From: Saprospiraceae bacterium
Lineage (GTDB): Bacteria > Bacteroidota > Bacteroidia > Chitinophagales > Saprospiraceae
Assembly: GCA_020528935.1 (NCBI GenBank)
Contig: JAJDFU010000144.1
Span: 1-6,991 of the forward strand
Reading direction: 5' to 3'
Length of the DNA stretch: 6,991 nt
A program made the translations under genes and the position numbers. The notes beneath the pieces were generated by a model that worked only from the letters and a program-made list of their open reading frames with translations, ran no database searches and was not told where the DNA came from. Below are positions 1 to 6,192 of this stretch, in pieces. The number at the start of each line of letters is the position of its first letter. Position 1 is the first letter of the stretch.

Positions 1-1
1 G

Positions 2-292
2 CAGAAGCTATGTCAAGGAAGTATCCCGGCGGAAATACGAGACTAAGAAAAAGAGGTACTGTGAACATGGACTGCCCTGAGCAACCAGCGTTTCCGTGAG
101 CGAGAGCGTGGCAAGGAGGCCGACCCATTAAAGCTTGCTTCCCTGAGCAACCGGATAAGATTACTCAAAATCAAGTTTGATTCCTTAAACCTGATCATCC
201 AGGATCGCTATCCGCTCTACCAGCATCGCCGCAATCAGATCGATATCGTCGACAAGGATCGGCTGCAATCCTCCCTGCCTGATGGTACGACC
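2..292 (+). pseudogene. 5' coding remnant of the CHAT-domain gene, interrupted by two in-frame stops
   Basis: Read in the same frame as the downstream CHAT gene, this stretch encodes protein that looks like the linker lying between TPR repeats and the CHAT domain in Bacteroidota CHAT proteins. Visible pieces are GSIPAEIRD, then TAA (44-46), EKEVL, then TGA (62-64), TWTALSNQRFRERERGKEAD, and further on KFDSLNLIIQDRYPLY, which resembles the usual DSL...YP.YY segment. From 65 to 293 the frame is fully open but has no ATG, GTG or TTG codon. Family members normally read roughly IPDSLL..E.ELR..LA here, so the two stops sit where Gln and Arg codons (CAA, CGA) would fit; each is one C-to-T change away. 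Either the gene is truly broken, leaving a CHAT domain without its TPR part, or the stops are sequence errors near a contig end. The TPR repeats and any signal peptide would lie left of the window. Confidence 0.7.
75..152 (+). repeat. Two copies of a 12-bp direct repeat
   Basis: CCCTGAGCAACC occurs at 75-86 and again at 141-152, exactly 66 bp (22 codons) apart and in the same reading frame, so both copies encode Leu-Ser-Asn. The repeat lies inside the damaged 5' part of the CHAT gene. It may be a chance match, a small internal duplication, or a sign of assembly trouble; nothing else links it to a mobile element. Confidence 0.4.
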
Positions 293-1489
293 ATGTTAAG
301 TTATGTGTTACTGGAGGGTTCACTGGTCGTATTCGCCATCCGTCGGGATGGTTTTGAGCAGATCCATATCCGAACGGATGCAGATATCCCGGCTCTGGTC
401 AGTCAACTGCAGAAGGGAGTATTATCCAAATTAACCGAGAATGATCCGGGGGCCAAACCGGATTCCGTAGCCTGGTCGGAGGTTGCGCACCAACTTTACC
501 GGGAATTGATCGCCCCATTGGAACGAGCGCAATGGCTGACCGACCGGCTCATTATCGTGCCGGACGGCGTCTTGGGTTACATTCCTTTCGAGCTGCTGCT
601 AAAACGCCCGCCCGGGGAAGCCGCTGCGGTAGGTCGTTTGCCCTATCTGTTACTGGATCATAACCTGAGCTATGCTCATTCCGCTTCCCTGTTGTTGGAA
701 ATGCAGGAACTCAATTATGCCCCCAGGCGCAGATCGGTCCTGGCTTTTGCTCCCAGCTTTGCGCCGGACAGTAGTTTGGCGACCGAAACTCAAGCGCTGG
801 AAGTCCGGCGGAATGCCTTGGGGCCCCTGCTTTACAACCGAAAGGAAGTAGAACAGATCAGCACCATCGTGCCCACCGATATTTTCGACGGACAGCAGGC
901 AACGGAACCGAATTTTTTATCCAGGGCCGGCGACTATAGTATTCTTCACCTGGCCACCCACAGCAAGGCCAACGACCGCCTGGGCGACCAGGCCTATGTC
1001 GCTTTTGCTGAATTGGATGATGGAGCGGAAAACGAACTCTTATTTAACAGCGAACTGTATAACCTGCGAATCAAAGCCGACATGGTCGTTTTGAGTGCCT
1101 GCGAGACCGGCATAGGCGAGTTAAACCAGGCGGAGGGCATCATCAGCTTAGCGCGTGGCTTCAGTTATGCGGGTGCGAAGAGCATTGTCTCCACCCTTTG
1201 GGCCGTCAATGACGCGGCCACGGAAGAGATCATGGTGAACTATTACGCCAATCTGGCCGAAGGACAGACCAAAGACGCGGCCCTGCGGATGGCGAAGCTC
1301 CGTTTTCTGGATACCCATCAGGGCGAAGCACATCCCTTCTATTGGGCGCCCTTCGTCATTGTTGGCGATACCGCTCCCCTCCAGTTTGGTCGTACCGGCT
1401 TCCGGTTTTGGCCGATCGGCGGTGCCATACTTCTATTCACCCTCTTACTATCTTTACGGTTATGGCGGAAGAACATGAGGTCAAGCTAG
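293..1489 (+). CDS. CHAT-domain protein (caspase/separase-like putative protease) with C-terminal membrane anchor
   Basis: CHAT domains are clan CD, caspase-like cysteine peptidases, often fused to TPR repeats. Numbering from the ATG at 293, the landmarks are IVPDGVLGYIPFELL (88-102), the SYAHSASLL segment (126-134), HLATHS (219-224) with catalytic His223, and VVLSACETGIG (265-275) with catalytic Cys270. These are followed by GFSYAGAKSIVSTLW (289-303) and HPFYWAPFVIVGD (347-359), so the domain is complete. The residue after the catalytic His is Ser, where Gly is usual. A hydrophobic span at about 372-390 is followed by a basic tail (RLWRKNMRSS), which suggests a C-terminal membrane segment with its tail in the cytoplasm. 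The catalytic part would then be periplasmic, provided the missing N-terminus carries a signal peptide. The ATG at 293 is only the first start after the in-frame stop at 62; it lies inside the first CHAT strand, so the native protein surely begins further upstream. The stop overlaps the sigma gene by 28 bp. Substrate unknown. Confidence 0.92.
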   Translation: MLSYVLLEGSLVVFAIRRDGFEQIHIRTDADIPALVSQLQKGVLSKLTENDPGAKPDSVAWSEVAHQLYRELIAPLERAQWLTDRLIIVPDGVLGYIPFELLLKRPPGEAAAVGRLPYLLLDHNLSYAHSASLLLEMQELNYAPRRRSVLAFAPSFAPDSSLATETQALEVRRNALGPLLYNRKEVEQISTIVPTDIFDGQQATEPNFLSRAGDYSILHLATHSKANDRLGDQAYVAFAELDDGAENELLFNSELYNLRIKADMVVLSACETGIGELNQAEGIISLARGFSYAGAKSIVSTLWAVNDAATEEIMVNYYANLAEGQTKDAALRMAKLRFLDTHQGEAHPFYWAPFVIVGDTAPLQFGRTGFRFWPIGGAILLFTLLLSLRLWRKNMRSS

Positions 1490-2031
1490 CAGCGAATCAG
1501 CTATTGGAGCGCTTCCGAGCCAATGATACAGCGCTCCTGCGGGAGATTTATACCGATCACTTCAACGCCTGCTGGAGCAAGATCCGCCAAGCCGGGGGAA
1601 CCCGGGAGGATTGTCGGGAGGTCTTTCAGGAAGCTTTGTATTCCCTTTTGGTCAAGACGCAGAACCCTGAATTTGAACTAAAGACTAGCTTCCGGGGATA
1701 CCTGGTACAGTCCTGTTTTTATCTTTGGCTGAAGGCCCGGAAGCAGCAGCAACTTTGGCTTCCCTTATTCAGTCAGGAGTTTGGCGTCGATCCGGGAACG
1801 ACGGTGCTGGAAGGATTGGAGGAAAAGGATCAACTATTAATGTCCATGTACGTGGCATTGCGGAAAATATCCAGTGCTTGTCGCAGAGTGTTGGAGCTAT
1901 TTTTTCTCGAAAAACGCTCCGATAAGTTTATTGCAGCCTCCATGGGTTATTCCGTCCAATTCGTAAAAAACAAGCGACAACGCTGCCTCAAAACGCTGCG
2001 TAGCATTATAGCGAAAACAACCAATTCATGA
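1462..2031 (+). CDS. ECF-type sigma-70 family RNA polymerase sigma factor
   Basis: This 189-aa protein has the two-domain layout and length of an ECF sigma factor, which directs RNA polymerase to a dedicated set of promoters. Residues about 12-95 match sigma region 2, with the core-binding stretch EDCREVFQEALYSLL (49-63) and SFRGYLVQSCFYLWLKARK (76-94). Residues about 125-183 match region 4, with CRRVLELFFLEKRSDKFIA leading into a helix-turn-helix and the basic helix VKNKRQRCLKTLR (168-180) typical of Bacteroidota ECF factors. I chose ATG 1462 over the in-frame ATG 1342 because the 40 extra residues are only a second-frame reading of the CHAT C-terminus and add no sigma-like sequence. The gene starts 28 bp before the CHAT stop and shares ATGA with the next gene, so the three are probably co-transcribed and translationally coupled. 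The target promoters cannot be read from this window. Confidence 0.9.
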   Translation: MAEEHEVKLAANQLLERFRANDTALLREIYTDHFNACWSKIRQAGGTREDCREVFQEALYSLLVKTQNPEFELKTSFRGYLVQSCFYLWLKARKQQQLWLPLFSQEFGVDPGTTVLEGLEEKDQLLMSMYVALRKISSACRRVLELFFLEKRSDKFIAASMGYSVQFVKNKRQRCLKTLRSIIAKTTNS

Positions 2032-2780
2032 GTGGATCATCATCGGCGGATAGAATCGAACGCTACGTACAAGATGTCATGACGGAGGCAGAAAAAGCCG
2101 ACTTCATGGAGGAATTGGAGCGGGATGAAGCCTTGCAGAACGAACTGCACTATTATCAGCAGTTGCAACAGAGCATGCGTTGGAATCGCCAGTTGGAACA
2201 ACTCGACCGCAGGCTGGAAGAAGAAGGTTTTTTTGCACAGTCAGAGCAGTTGCCCAGGCCAAGGAGCTACCGTTGGTGGTGGGCGGCAGCTGCCGCGCTG
2301 GCCCTGCTGATCGCGGGAATGCTGTGGTGGCAAAGCACCCGTTCGCCAAACTGGGACAGTTTGGCCACTGTCGAGATCAAGGATATCGACCTGGAGGCTG
2401 CCCGGATTCGTGGCACCCGTCCCCTTGATACGCGCTCCGATTTGTCGGGTGCCCTGGCAGCCATCGCTGCGGAAGATTATAGCGCAGCGGAAAGCTATTT
2501 GCAGGCCATACCGGCCGGCGATTCGACTTATGCCCGCGCCAGATTATTGCTGGCGTGTTCTGCACTGGCGGTGGAAGATTATCCCCGGGCCGGGGCCTAC
2601 GCAAGAGAAGCCTACGCCGCCAGTACACAGCCTCTGGACCGGCAAAAAGCCGAATGGCTCCAATTGAAAGCGTCTGTCGGTGCAAAACGCCCGGATCGAA
2701 CCCTGCTCGACAAGATCGCCTCGGATAAAAAACACCGCTTTTCCGCCGATGCGCTGCGGCTGAAAACTCAGCTACCCTAG
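2028..2780 (+). CDS. Single-pass membrane protein, putative anti-sigma factor with TPR-like outer domain
   Basis: The 250-aa product has three parts. Residues about 8-40 (RIERYVQDVMTEAEKADFME...) resemble the short helical N-terminus of Bacteroidota anti-sigma and anti-sigma-like proteins. A basic stretch, PRPRSYR (76-82), precedes one transmembrane helix, WWWAAAAALALLIAGMLWW (83-101), which predicts N-terminus in and C-terminus out. Residues about 138-250 are Ala-rich paired helices (SGALAAIAAEDYSAAESYLQ, then ARARLLLACSALAVEDYPRA) that look like degenerate TPRs. The only cysteine is Cys176, so there is no zinc-binding HxxxCxxC motif. It starts in the sigma stop codon (ATGA), the usual position of a cognate anti-sigma factor. 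The anti-sigma role rests on position, topology and the weak N-terminal likeness. A membrane TPR protein of other function, such as a YbgF/BamD-like scaffold, is the main alternative. Confidence 0.72.
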   Translation: MSGSSSADRIERYVQDVMTEAEKADFMEELERDEALQNELHYYQQLQQSMRWNRQLEQLDRRLEEEGFFAQSEQLPRPRSYRWWWAAAAALALLIAGMLWWQSTRSPNWDSLATVEIKDIDLEAARIRGTRPLDTRSDLSGALAAIAAEDYSAAESYLQAIPAGDSTYARARLLLACSALAVEDYPRAGAYAREAYAASTQPLDRQKAEWLQLKASVGAKRPDRTLLDKIASDKKHRFSADALRLKTQLP

Positions 2781-3092
2781 TGGGTAATAACTCTTTTGAG
2801 CTAAACATTCTTAGGCTGATCTCTTCCCACCATATTGAGTCGTTCATTGCGAGCTAACCCGGAAAACTCACCGAATTTTCCGGGTAAAACAACCAGAGCT
2901 CAGGGTTGAGCTAGTCGCTGATTGCCTGGTTTTAGCGAAGCCGGCCGTGCCCAGGCTCCCGACGGAAAGAAAATTTTTGGATCAGTACCTGGTCACCTTT
3001 TCCCGTAAACAGCACTACACAGCGAATGATCGCCGGTTCCACCCGACGGTCAGAATTATTCTGTATCAACCTTTCACCAAAACGGTTTTACC
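2781..3092. other. Intergenic region between the sigma cassette and the T9SS cargo gene
   Basis: This 312-bp stretch holds no convincing gene. The minus-strand frame that reaches into it is mostly a shadow of the putative anti-sigma gene and has no recognisable protein features. It contains one strong hairpin (2857-2885) and three copies of GAGCTA (2798, 2851, 2908) spaced 53 and 57 bp apart. AATTTTTG at 2972-2979 is one base off the Bacteroidota -7 consensus TAnnTTTG, but there is no good -33 partner at the right distance, so I do not call a promoter. The T9SS gene must be transcribed from somewhere in this gap unless it is read through from the cassette. Confidence 0.6.
2857..2885 (+). terminator. 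10-bp perfect hairpin, possible transcription terminator of the sigma cassette
   Basis: ACCCGGAAAA (2857-2866) pairs perfectly with TTTTCCGGGT (2876-2885) around a 9-base loop, 77 bp after the stop of the putative anti-sigma gene. On the + strand the stem ends in T-A pairs but is followed by AAAACAACC, not by a U tract, so it is not a textbook intrinsic terminator. It could also be a processing or mRNA-stabilising hairpin. Confidence 0.4.
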
Positions 3093-5924
3093 ATGACACT
3101 GAAACCTTTACTAACTATCGTGTTTTTGCTGTTTTTTGCGGCCCTGATTGCCCAAGACACCCTGCAGCTCCATTCCATTAGCGTGCAGCGTCAGCCCAAT
3201 GGCGAATCGGGCTATACCCTGGATGGCTTCCAGATGTTTACGAATGCGAGGCAAAAGTTATTGAATCCAGCTAACTTTGGCCCGGGAGGTACTTACGAAA
3301 AGTCGATTGAAATTACAGATGGCTATGCCTTGAGCAACGACCTGGTCGGTATCAACGAGGTAGAGAATATTGATCTGTTTTATTTTGGCAGCTTTAATAT
3401 TCCGGATTTTGAAGATAATCCATTTACTGAGGAAGAGATTGATTCCCTGTATGCCTGGTCTCGTCAGGGAGGGAAACTCATCATTGGCGGCTCTTCCAGC
3501 TCACCTTCCATAGGAATTGACTTTCGGGTATTGGAAGAACGCTGGGGCTATGGAGTCGAATTGGTCTTCGACCCAACACCCAGCCAACAGAATATCCCAG
3601 CAGAGGGAACTCAAGATCTCGGCCTGCATTCCGGGCCATTCGGCACCGTACTCAGTGCGGAGCAAGGCGGGCTGGGCCAGGGCTATTTAAATGAGATCCC
3701 CCCTGGTGCGCTCGTATTGAGCGAAGATGCCAATGGCGAGCCGACCATTATTCTGGATTGTATAACGCTGGATCTGATCCTCGCAGATGGGGATACCCAC
3801 AATACGCTAGGTGGCGTTACGAATGGCGGTGACATAACCTCCGAGAATGACAAGTTCTGGGCTAATACCATTGCCTTTATGGATAATCTGCCTGATCCCC
3901 CCCGGATCTCTAATATGGGAGGTACGTTGACAACGGGGGCAGGTGCCTTTGAAAGTTATCAGTGGTATCGGGATGGAGAAGTCATCCTGCTTGCTACAGA
4001 GAGTGAATACACGCCAACCGAGCCCGGTGTATATCATGTGGTTGCCGGTTTGGAAATTGGGTGCCAAACTCCTTCGAACGAGATCAACTGGATGCCTACT
4101 CCCTCAGCAGCGGATACGCTGCTGGCCGAGGATTTTGACGGCGGCATTCCTGCGGACTGGATCACGGATACGGTTCCGGTGGGCAACGGCCAACCCAGTG
4201 AACAATGGTTTTGGACCGGCCAGGCCCCTTTGGGTCTTGATATCAATCCCCTGAATTCCACCACCTCGGCCAACGGTTGGGCCATATTTAACTCGTATGC
4301 AGCTTGTAACCTTGGTATTGGTCAGGACACCTGGCTCATTTCCCCCATGATCGATGCTACGGGTGAAACCGAGGTTTACCTGTCCTTCGAAAACTTCTTT
4401 GTACAATTCGCGGAAAGGCCACAAATTCGGGTAGGTACCGATCTCAATGATATTGAGAATTGGGCCGCTTATTCGGTATATCCAAACCTTCGGGAATTCC
4501 AGGAGAGCAGGTCTAATGCGGAAACCATGTTTTTCACCTTAACGGAGGTTGCCGCCGGGGAGACCTTCTATATCGCCTTCCAATACCTTTCGAGCCTGGA
4601 GACGTTGGATGACGAAATACAAGAGGCTGCTATGGGCTGTGGCTATGCCTGGCAAGTAGATGATGTCATCGTCACCACGACCGATCCGCGCCCGGAATAT
4701 GATATGGCCATCACCGAGCGCTTTGCCATTGCACCCAATTATTCCACCCCTTTGAGTAGTGCGGAGCCTATGGCCTTCATGGCCGATATTAAAAATAAAG
4801 GCTCCAAAACCATGCCGGCTTGCAAGCTGGCCCTTACCATTTACCGGTTGGGCCAAAAAGTACATACGGATACCCTTTTTTTTGGGTCCATCAAGCCTGA
4901 CTCGGTGGTTCGAAACCAATTTTTCCCATTACAATATACCCCAACTGAGGAAGGGCTCTACATCTCTAGATACGAACTCATCACGGGAGAAGAAGAGAGC
5001 GAGTCTGCTGTGACAGCGGACAACACCCAGGAATTCCGGTTTTCGATCACTGGTGATAGATTCACCAAAGGTGGAAGTCCGCAGATTGCTGCTTCGGCAA
5101 TAGAGAAGAGCTATGAGATCGGCAATATCTATTATGTCGTCAATGGAGATGGATTGACGGTAGAATCCATTCGTTTTGGTGCAAGTTTGAGGGATGCTCC
5201 TGACATTTCCGGTCAGGTGGTGAGCACCTTTCTATACGAATGGGTGGGGGATCTGGACGATAACCTCATGGCTACAGCAAACGAGTTGACGGAGGTGGGG
5301 TCTAATTCGTACACTTTTTCAGGTAATGAGGGTGACATTTTTCTTACCCTTCCAATCGAGGCAGATGGGGAGCCTGTACCCTTGAAAGACTCTACCTATT
5401 ATATTGCTACGGTGCAATTTATCGGTGGAGAAATGGATCCGACCCTAGTTGTACCTGTCGATATCCGAAGAGACTACTTCAGTACGTTTTTGGTCACGGA
5501 TTCTCTCTTGGATAAGCCTAGATATGCCTGTGCATTGGCCCAGGGCGATGAGGAGGTAGCCGTTGAGACCAAGCAATTCAATTTGCAGCGCTTTGACTGG
5601 CACGTGATGCCGATCATTCAACTCCGCCTCGATGGGGAGGTGACAAATACCAGGGAGCCCCTTTTGGAGGAAGGACATTTTCAGGTTTACCCCAACCCCT
5701 CTGACGGACAATTCGAAGCGGCCATCAAACTCGAACAGGTCTCCAGGCAAGTCGAACTGCGGCTCCTGGACCTCAATGGAAAGCTGCTCTACGTGCATCG
5801 CGAGCAAAATGTGAAAGACCTTCAGATTCCATTGAACGTACCCCAGCTGCCCAGCGGTACCTATTTGCTTCAAATGCGGACGGATCAGGGAACCCGGACC
5901 GAGCGGGTGGTGATCCAAAAGTGA
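3093..5924 (+). CDS. Large secreted multidomain protein with T9SS type A sorting domain
   Basis: A 943-aa cargo protein. Residues 1-20 are a Sec signal peptide (hydrophobic core IVFLLFFAALIA, likely cleavage before QDT). Residues about 25-266 form a region with alternating strands and helices (IDLFYFGSFNIPDF at 93-106, RQGGKLIIGGSSSS at 124-137) that recalls a GATase1/Rossmann-like fold; this is a weak assignment. Residues about 270-335 look Ig-like (YQWYRDG, TPTEPGVYHV). Residues about 342-528 look like a MAM/cleaved-adhesin module, from LLAEDFDGGIPADW through WLISPMID to YAWQVDDVIV. Residues about 534-652 resemble a CARDB domain. The last ~80 residues are the T9SS type A sorting domain, with FQVYPNPSDGQF from 863 and a final SGTYLLQMRTDQG...ERVVIQK. 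After outer-membrane passage the sorting domain is normally removed and the protein is attached to the surface or released. No catalytic motif is evident; adhesion or polymer binding is a guess. It stands alone, with about 310 bp before it and 440 bp after it. Confidence 0.93.
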   Translation: MTLKPLLTIVFLLFFAALIAQDTLQLHSISVQRQPNGESGYTLDGFQMFTNARQKLLNPANFGPGGTYEKSIEITDGYALSNDLVGINEVENIDLFYFGSFNIPDFEDNPFTEEEIDSLYAWSRQGGKLIIGGSSSSPSIGIDFRVLEERWGYGVELVFDPTPSQQNIPAEGTQDLGLHSGPFGTVLSAEQGGLGQGYLNEIPPGALVLSEDANGEPTIILDCITLDLILADGDTHNTLGGVTNGGDITSENDKFWANTIAFMDNLPDPPRISNMGGTLTTGAGAFESYQWYRDGEVILLATESEYTPTEPGVYHVVAGLEIGCQTPSNEINWMPTPSAADTLLAEDFDGGIPADWITDTVPVGNGQPSEQWFWTGQAPLGLDINPLNSTTSANGWAIFNSYAACNLGIGQDTWLISPMIDATGETEVYLSFENFFVQFAERPQIRVGTDLNDIENWAAYSVYPNLREFQESRSNAETMFFTLTEVAAGETFYIAFQYLSSLETLDDEIQEAAMGCGYAWQVDDVIVTTTDPRPEYDMAITERFAIAPNYSTPLSSAEPMAFMADIKNKGSKTMPACKLALTIYRLGQKVHTDTLFFGSIKPDSVVRNQFFPLQYTPTEEGLYISRYELITGEEESESAVTADNTQEFRFSITGDRFTKGGSPQIAASAIEKSYEIGNIYYVVNGDGLTVESIRFGASLRDAPDISGQVVSTFLYEWVGDLDDNLMATANELTEVGSNSYTFSGNEGDIFLTLPIEADGEPVPLKDSTYYIATVQFIGGEMDPTLVVPVDIRRDYFSTFLVTDSLLDKPRYACALAQGDEEVAVETKQFNLQRFDWHVMPIIQLRLDGEVTNTREPLLEEGHFQVYPNPSDGQFEAAIKLEQVSRQVELRLLDLNGKLLYVHREQNVKDLQIPLNVPQLPSGTYLLQMRTDQGTRTERVVIQK

Positions 5925-5998
5925 TTGGGGCTTGCTATCTGACGCGAAGCGGCTTGAGGATGTTCCGGCGCCAATTCGCTTCTTCATAAATCGAACCC

Positions 5999-6027
5999 GA
6001 AGTGGACTGGGCCTCCCAGTCCACTTC
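5999..6027 (+). terminator. Intrinsic-type terminator hairpin after the T9SS cargo gene
   Basis: GAAGTGGACTGGG (5999-6011) pairs perfectly over 13 bp with CCCAGTCCACTTC (6015-6027) around a 3-base CCT loop. It is followed by TATTTGT, a short, imperfect U tract. It lies 74 bp after the stop of the 943-aa gene, between two + strand genes, as expected for a terminator of that gene. On the minus strand the stem is followed by GGGTTCG, so it appears to act in the + direction. Confidence 0.75.
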
Positions 6028-6054
6028 TATTTGTCCGGGTCCGGGTAAAGAACG

Positions 6055-6070
6055 GGCTGCAGCCGCAGCC
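6055..6070 (+). other. Short GC-rich hairpin
   Basis: GGCTGC (6055-6060), loop AGCC, GCAGCC (6065-6070): a 6-bp GC-rich stem that can gain a G-U pair at its base (6054 with 6071). It is followed by TGTTTG, so it could be a backup terminator, or a side element of the structured region that follows. Confidence 0.35.
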
Positions 6071-6100
6071 TGTTTGTGACGGTGGAGGTGCGGTGGTAAG

Positions 6101-6158
6101 CCCGTTTATCCGATGACCTGCCAAAGGGAGGCAAGCTCCGGGTCGTCGGATGAATGGG
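6101..6158 (+). ncRNA. Candidate structured RNA element: 18-bp helix with branched tip
   Basis: Bases 6101-6118 (CCCGTTTATCCGATGACC) pair continuously with 6141-6158 (GGTCGTCGGATGAATGGG). Of 18 pairs, 15 are Watson-Crick and three are G-U (6104-6155, 6107-6152, 6114-6145). The same sequence read as minus-strand RNA would have A-C mismatches at those three places, so the fold favours a + strand transcript. The 22-base tip can form TGCC/GGCA (6119-6122 with 6130-6133) or instead GGAG/CTCC (6127-6130 with 6136-6139). It is followed by GCGCGAAACAACC, with no U tract, so it is not a standard terminator. I match it to no known RNA family. It may be an mRNA 3' end, a small RNA or a cis element. Confidence 0.45.
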
Positions 6159-6192
6159 GCGCGAAACAACCTGATCATTTTGCCTTATCACC

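Noticed and set aside
44..64. Reassigned stop codons (alternative genetic code)
   Set aside because: Intact genes here end in TAG (1487, 2778) and TGA (2029, 5922), and the interrupted positions would require both TAA and TGA to be sense codons.
1342..1461. Upstream in-frame ATG extending the sigma factor by 40 residues
   Set aside because: The extra residues are a shifted reading of the CHAT C-terminus and membrane span, with no sigma-like features; the ATG at 1462 gives a normal ECF length of 189 aa.
1..2780. A type III-E CRISPR or gasdermin locus around the CHAT gene
   Set aside because: No repeat-spacer array, gRAMP/Cas7-11, Csx30/31 or gasdermin-like small protein is visible; only the CHAT and sigma parts are shared in concept.
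2377..2847. 156-aa open frame on the minus strand
   Set aside because: It lies mostly opposite the 250-aa membrane protein gene and has no recognisable motif, signal peptide or sensible start; it is a shadow frame.
2954..2979. AATTTTTG as a -7 promoter box for the 943-aa gene
   Set aside because: No TTG or TTTG lies at the expected distance upstream, so the match is one weak box only.
3892..3908. GATCC/GGATC inverted repeat around a C-run
   Set aside because: A 5-bp match inside a well-defined coding sequence; it needs no regulatory explanation.
5445..5987. 180-aa open frame on the minus strand
   Set aside because: It is antisense to the T9SS sorting domain, which is unmistakable on the + strand; the minus-strand product has no domain features.
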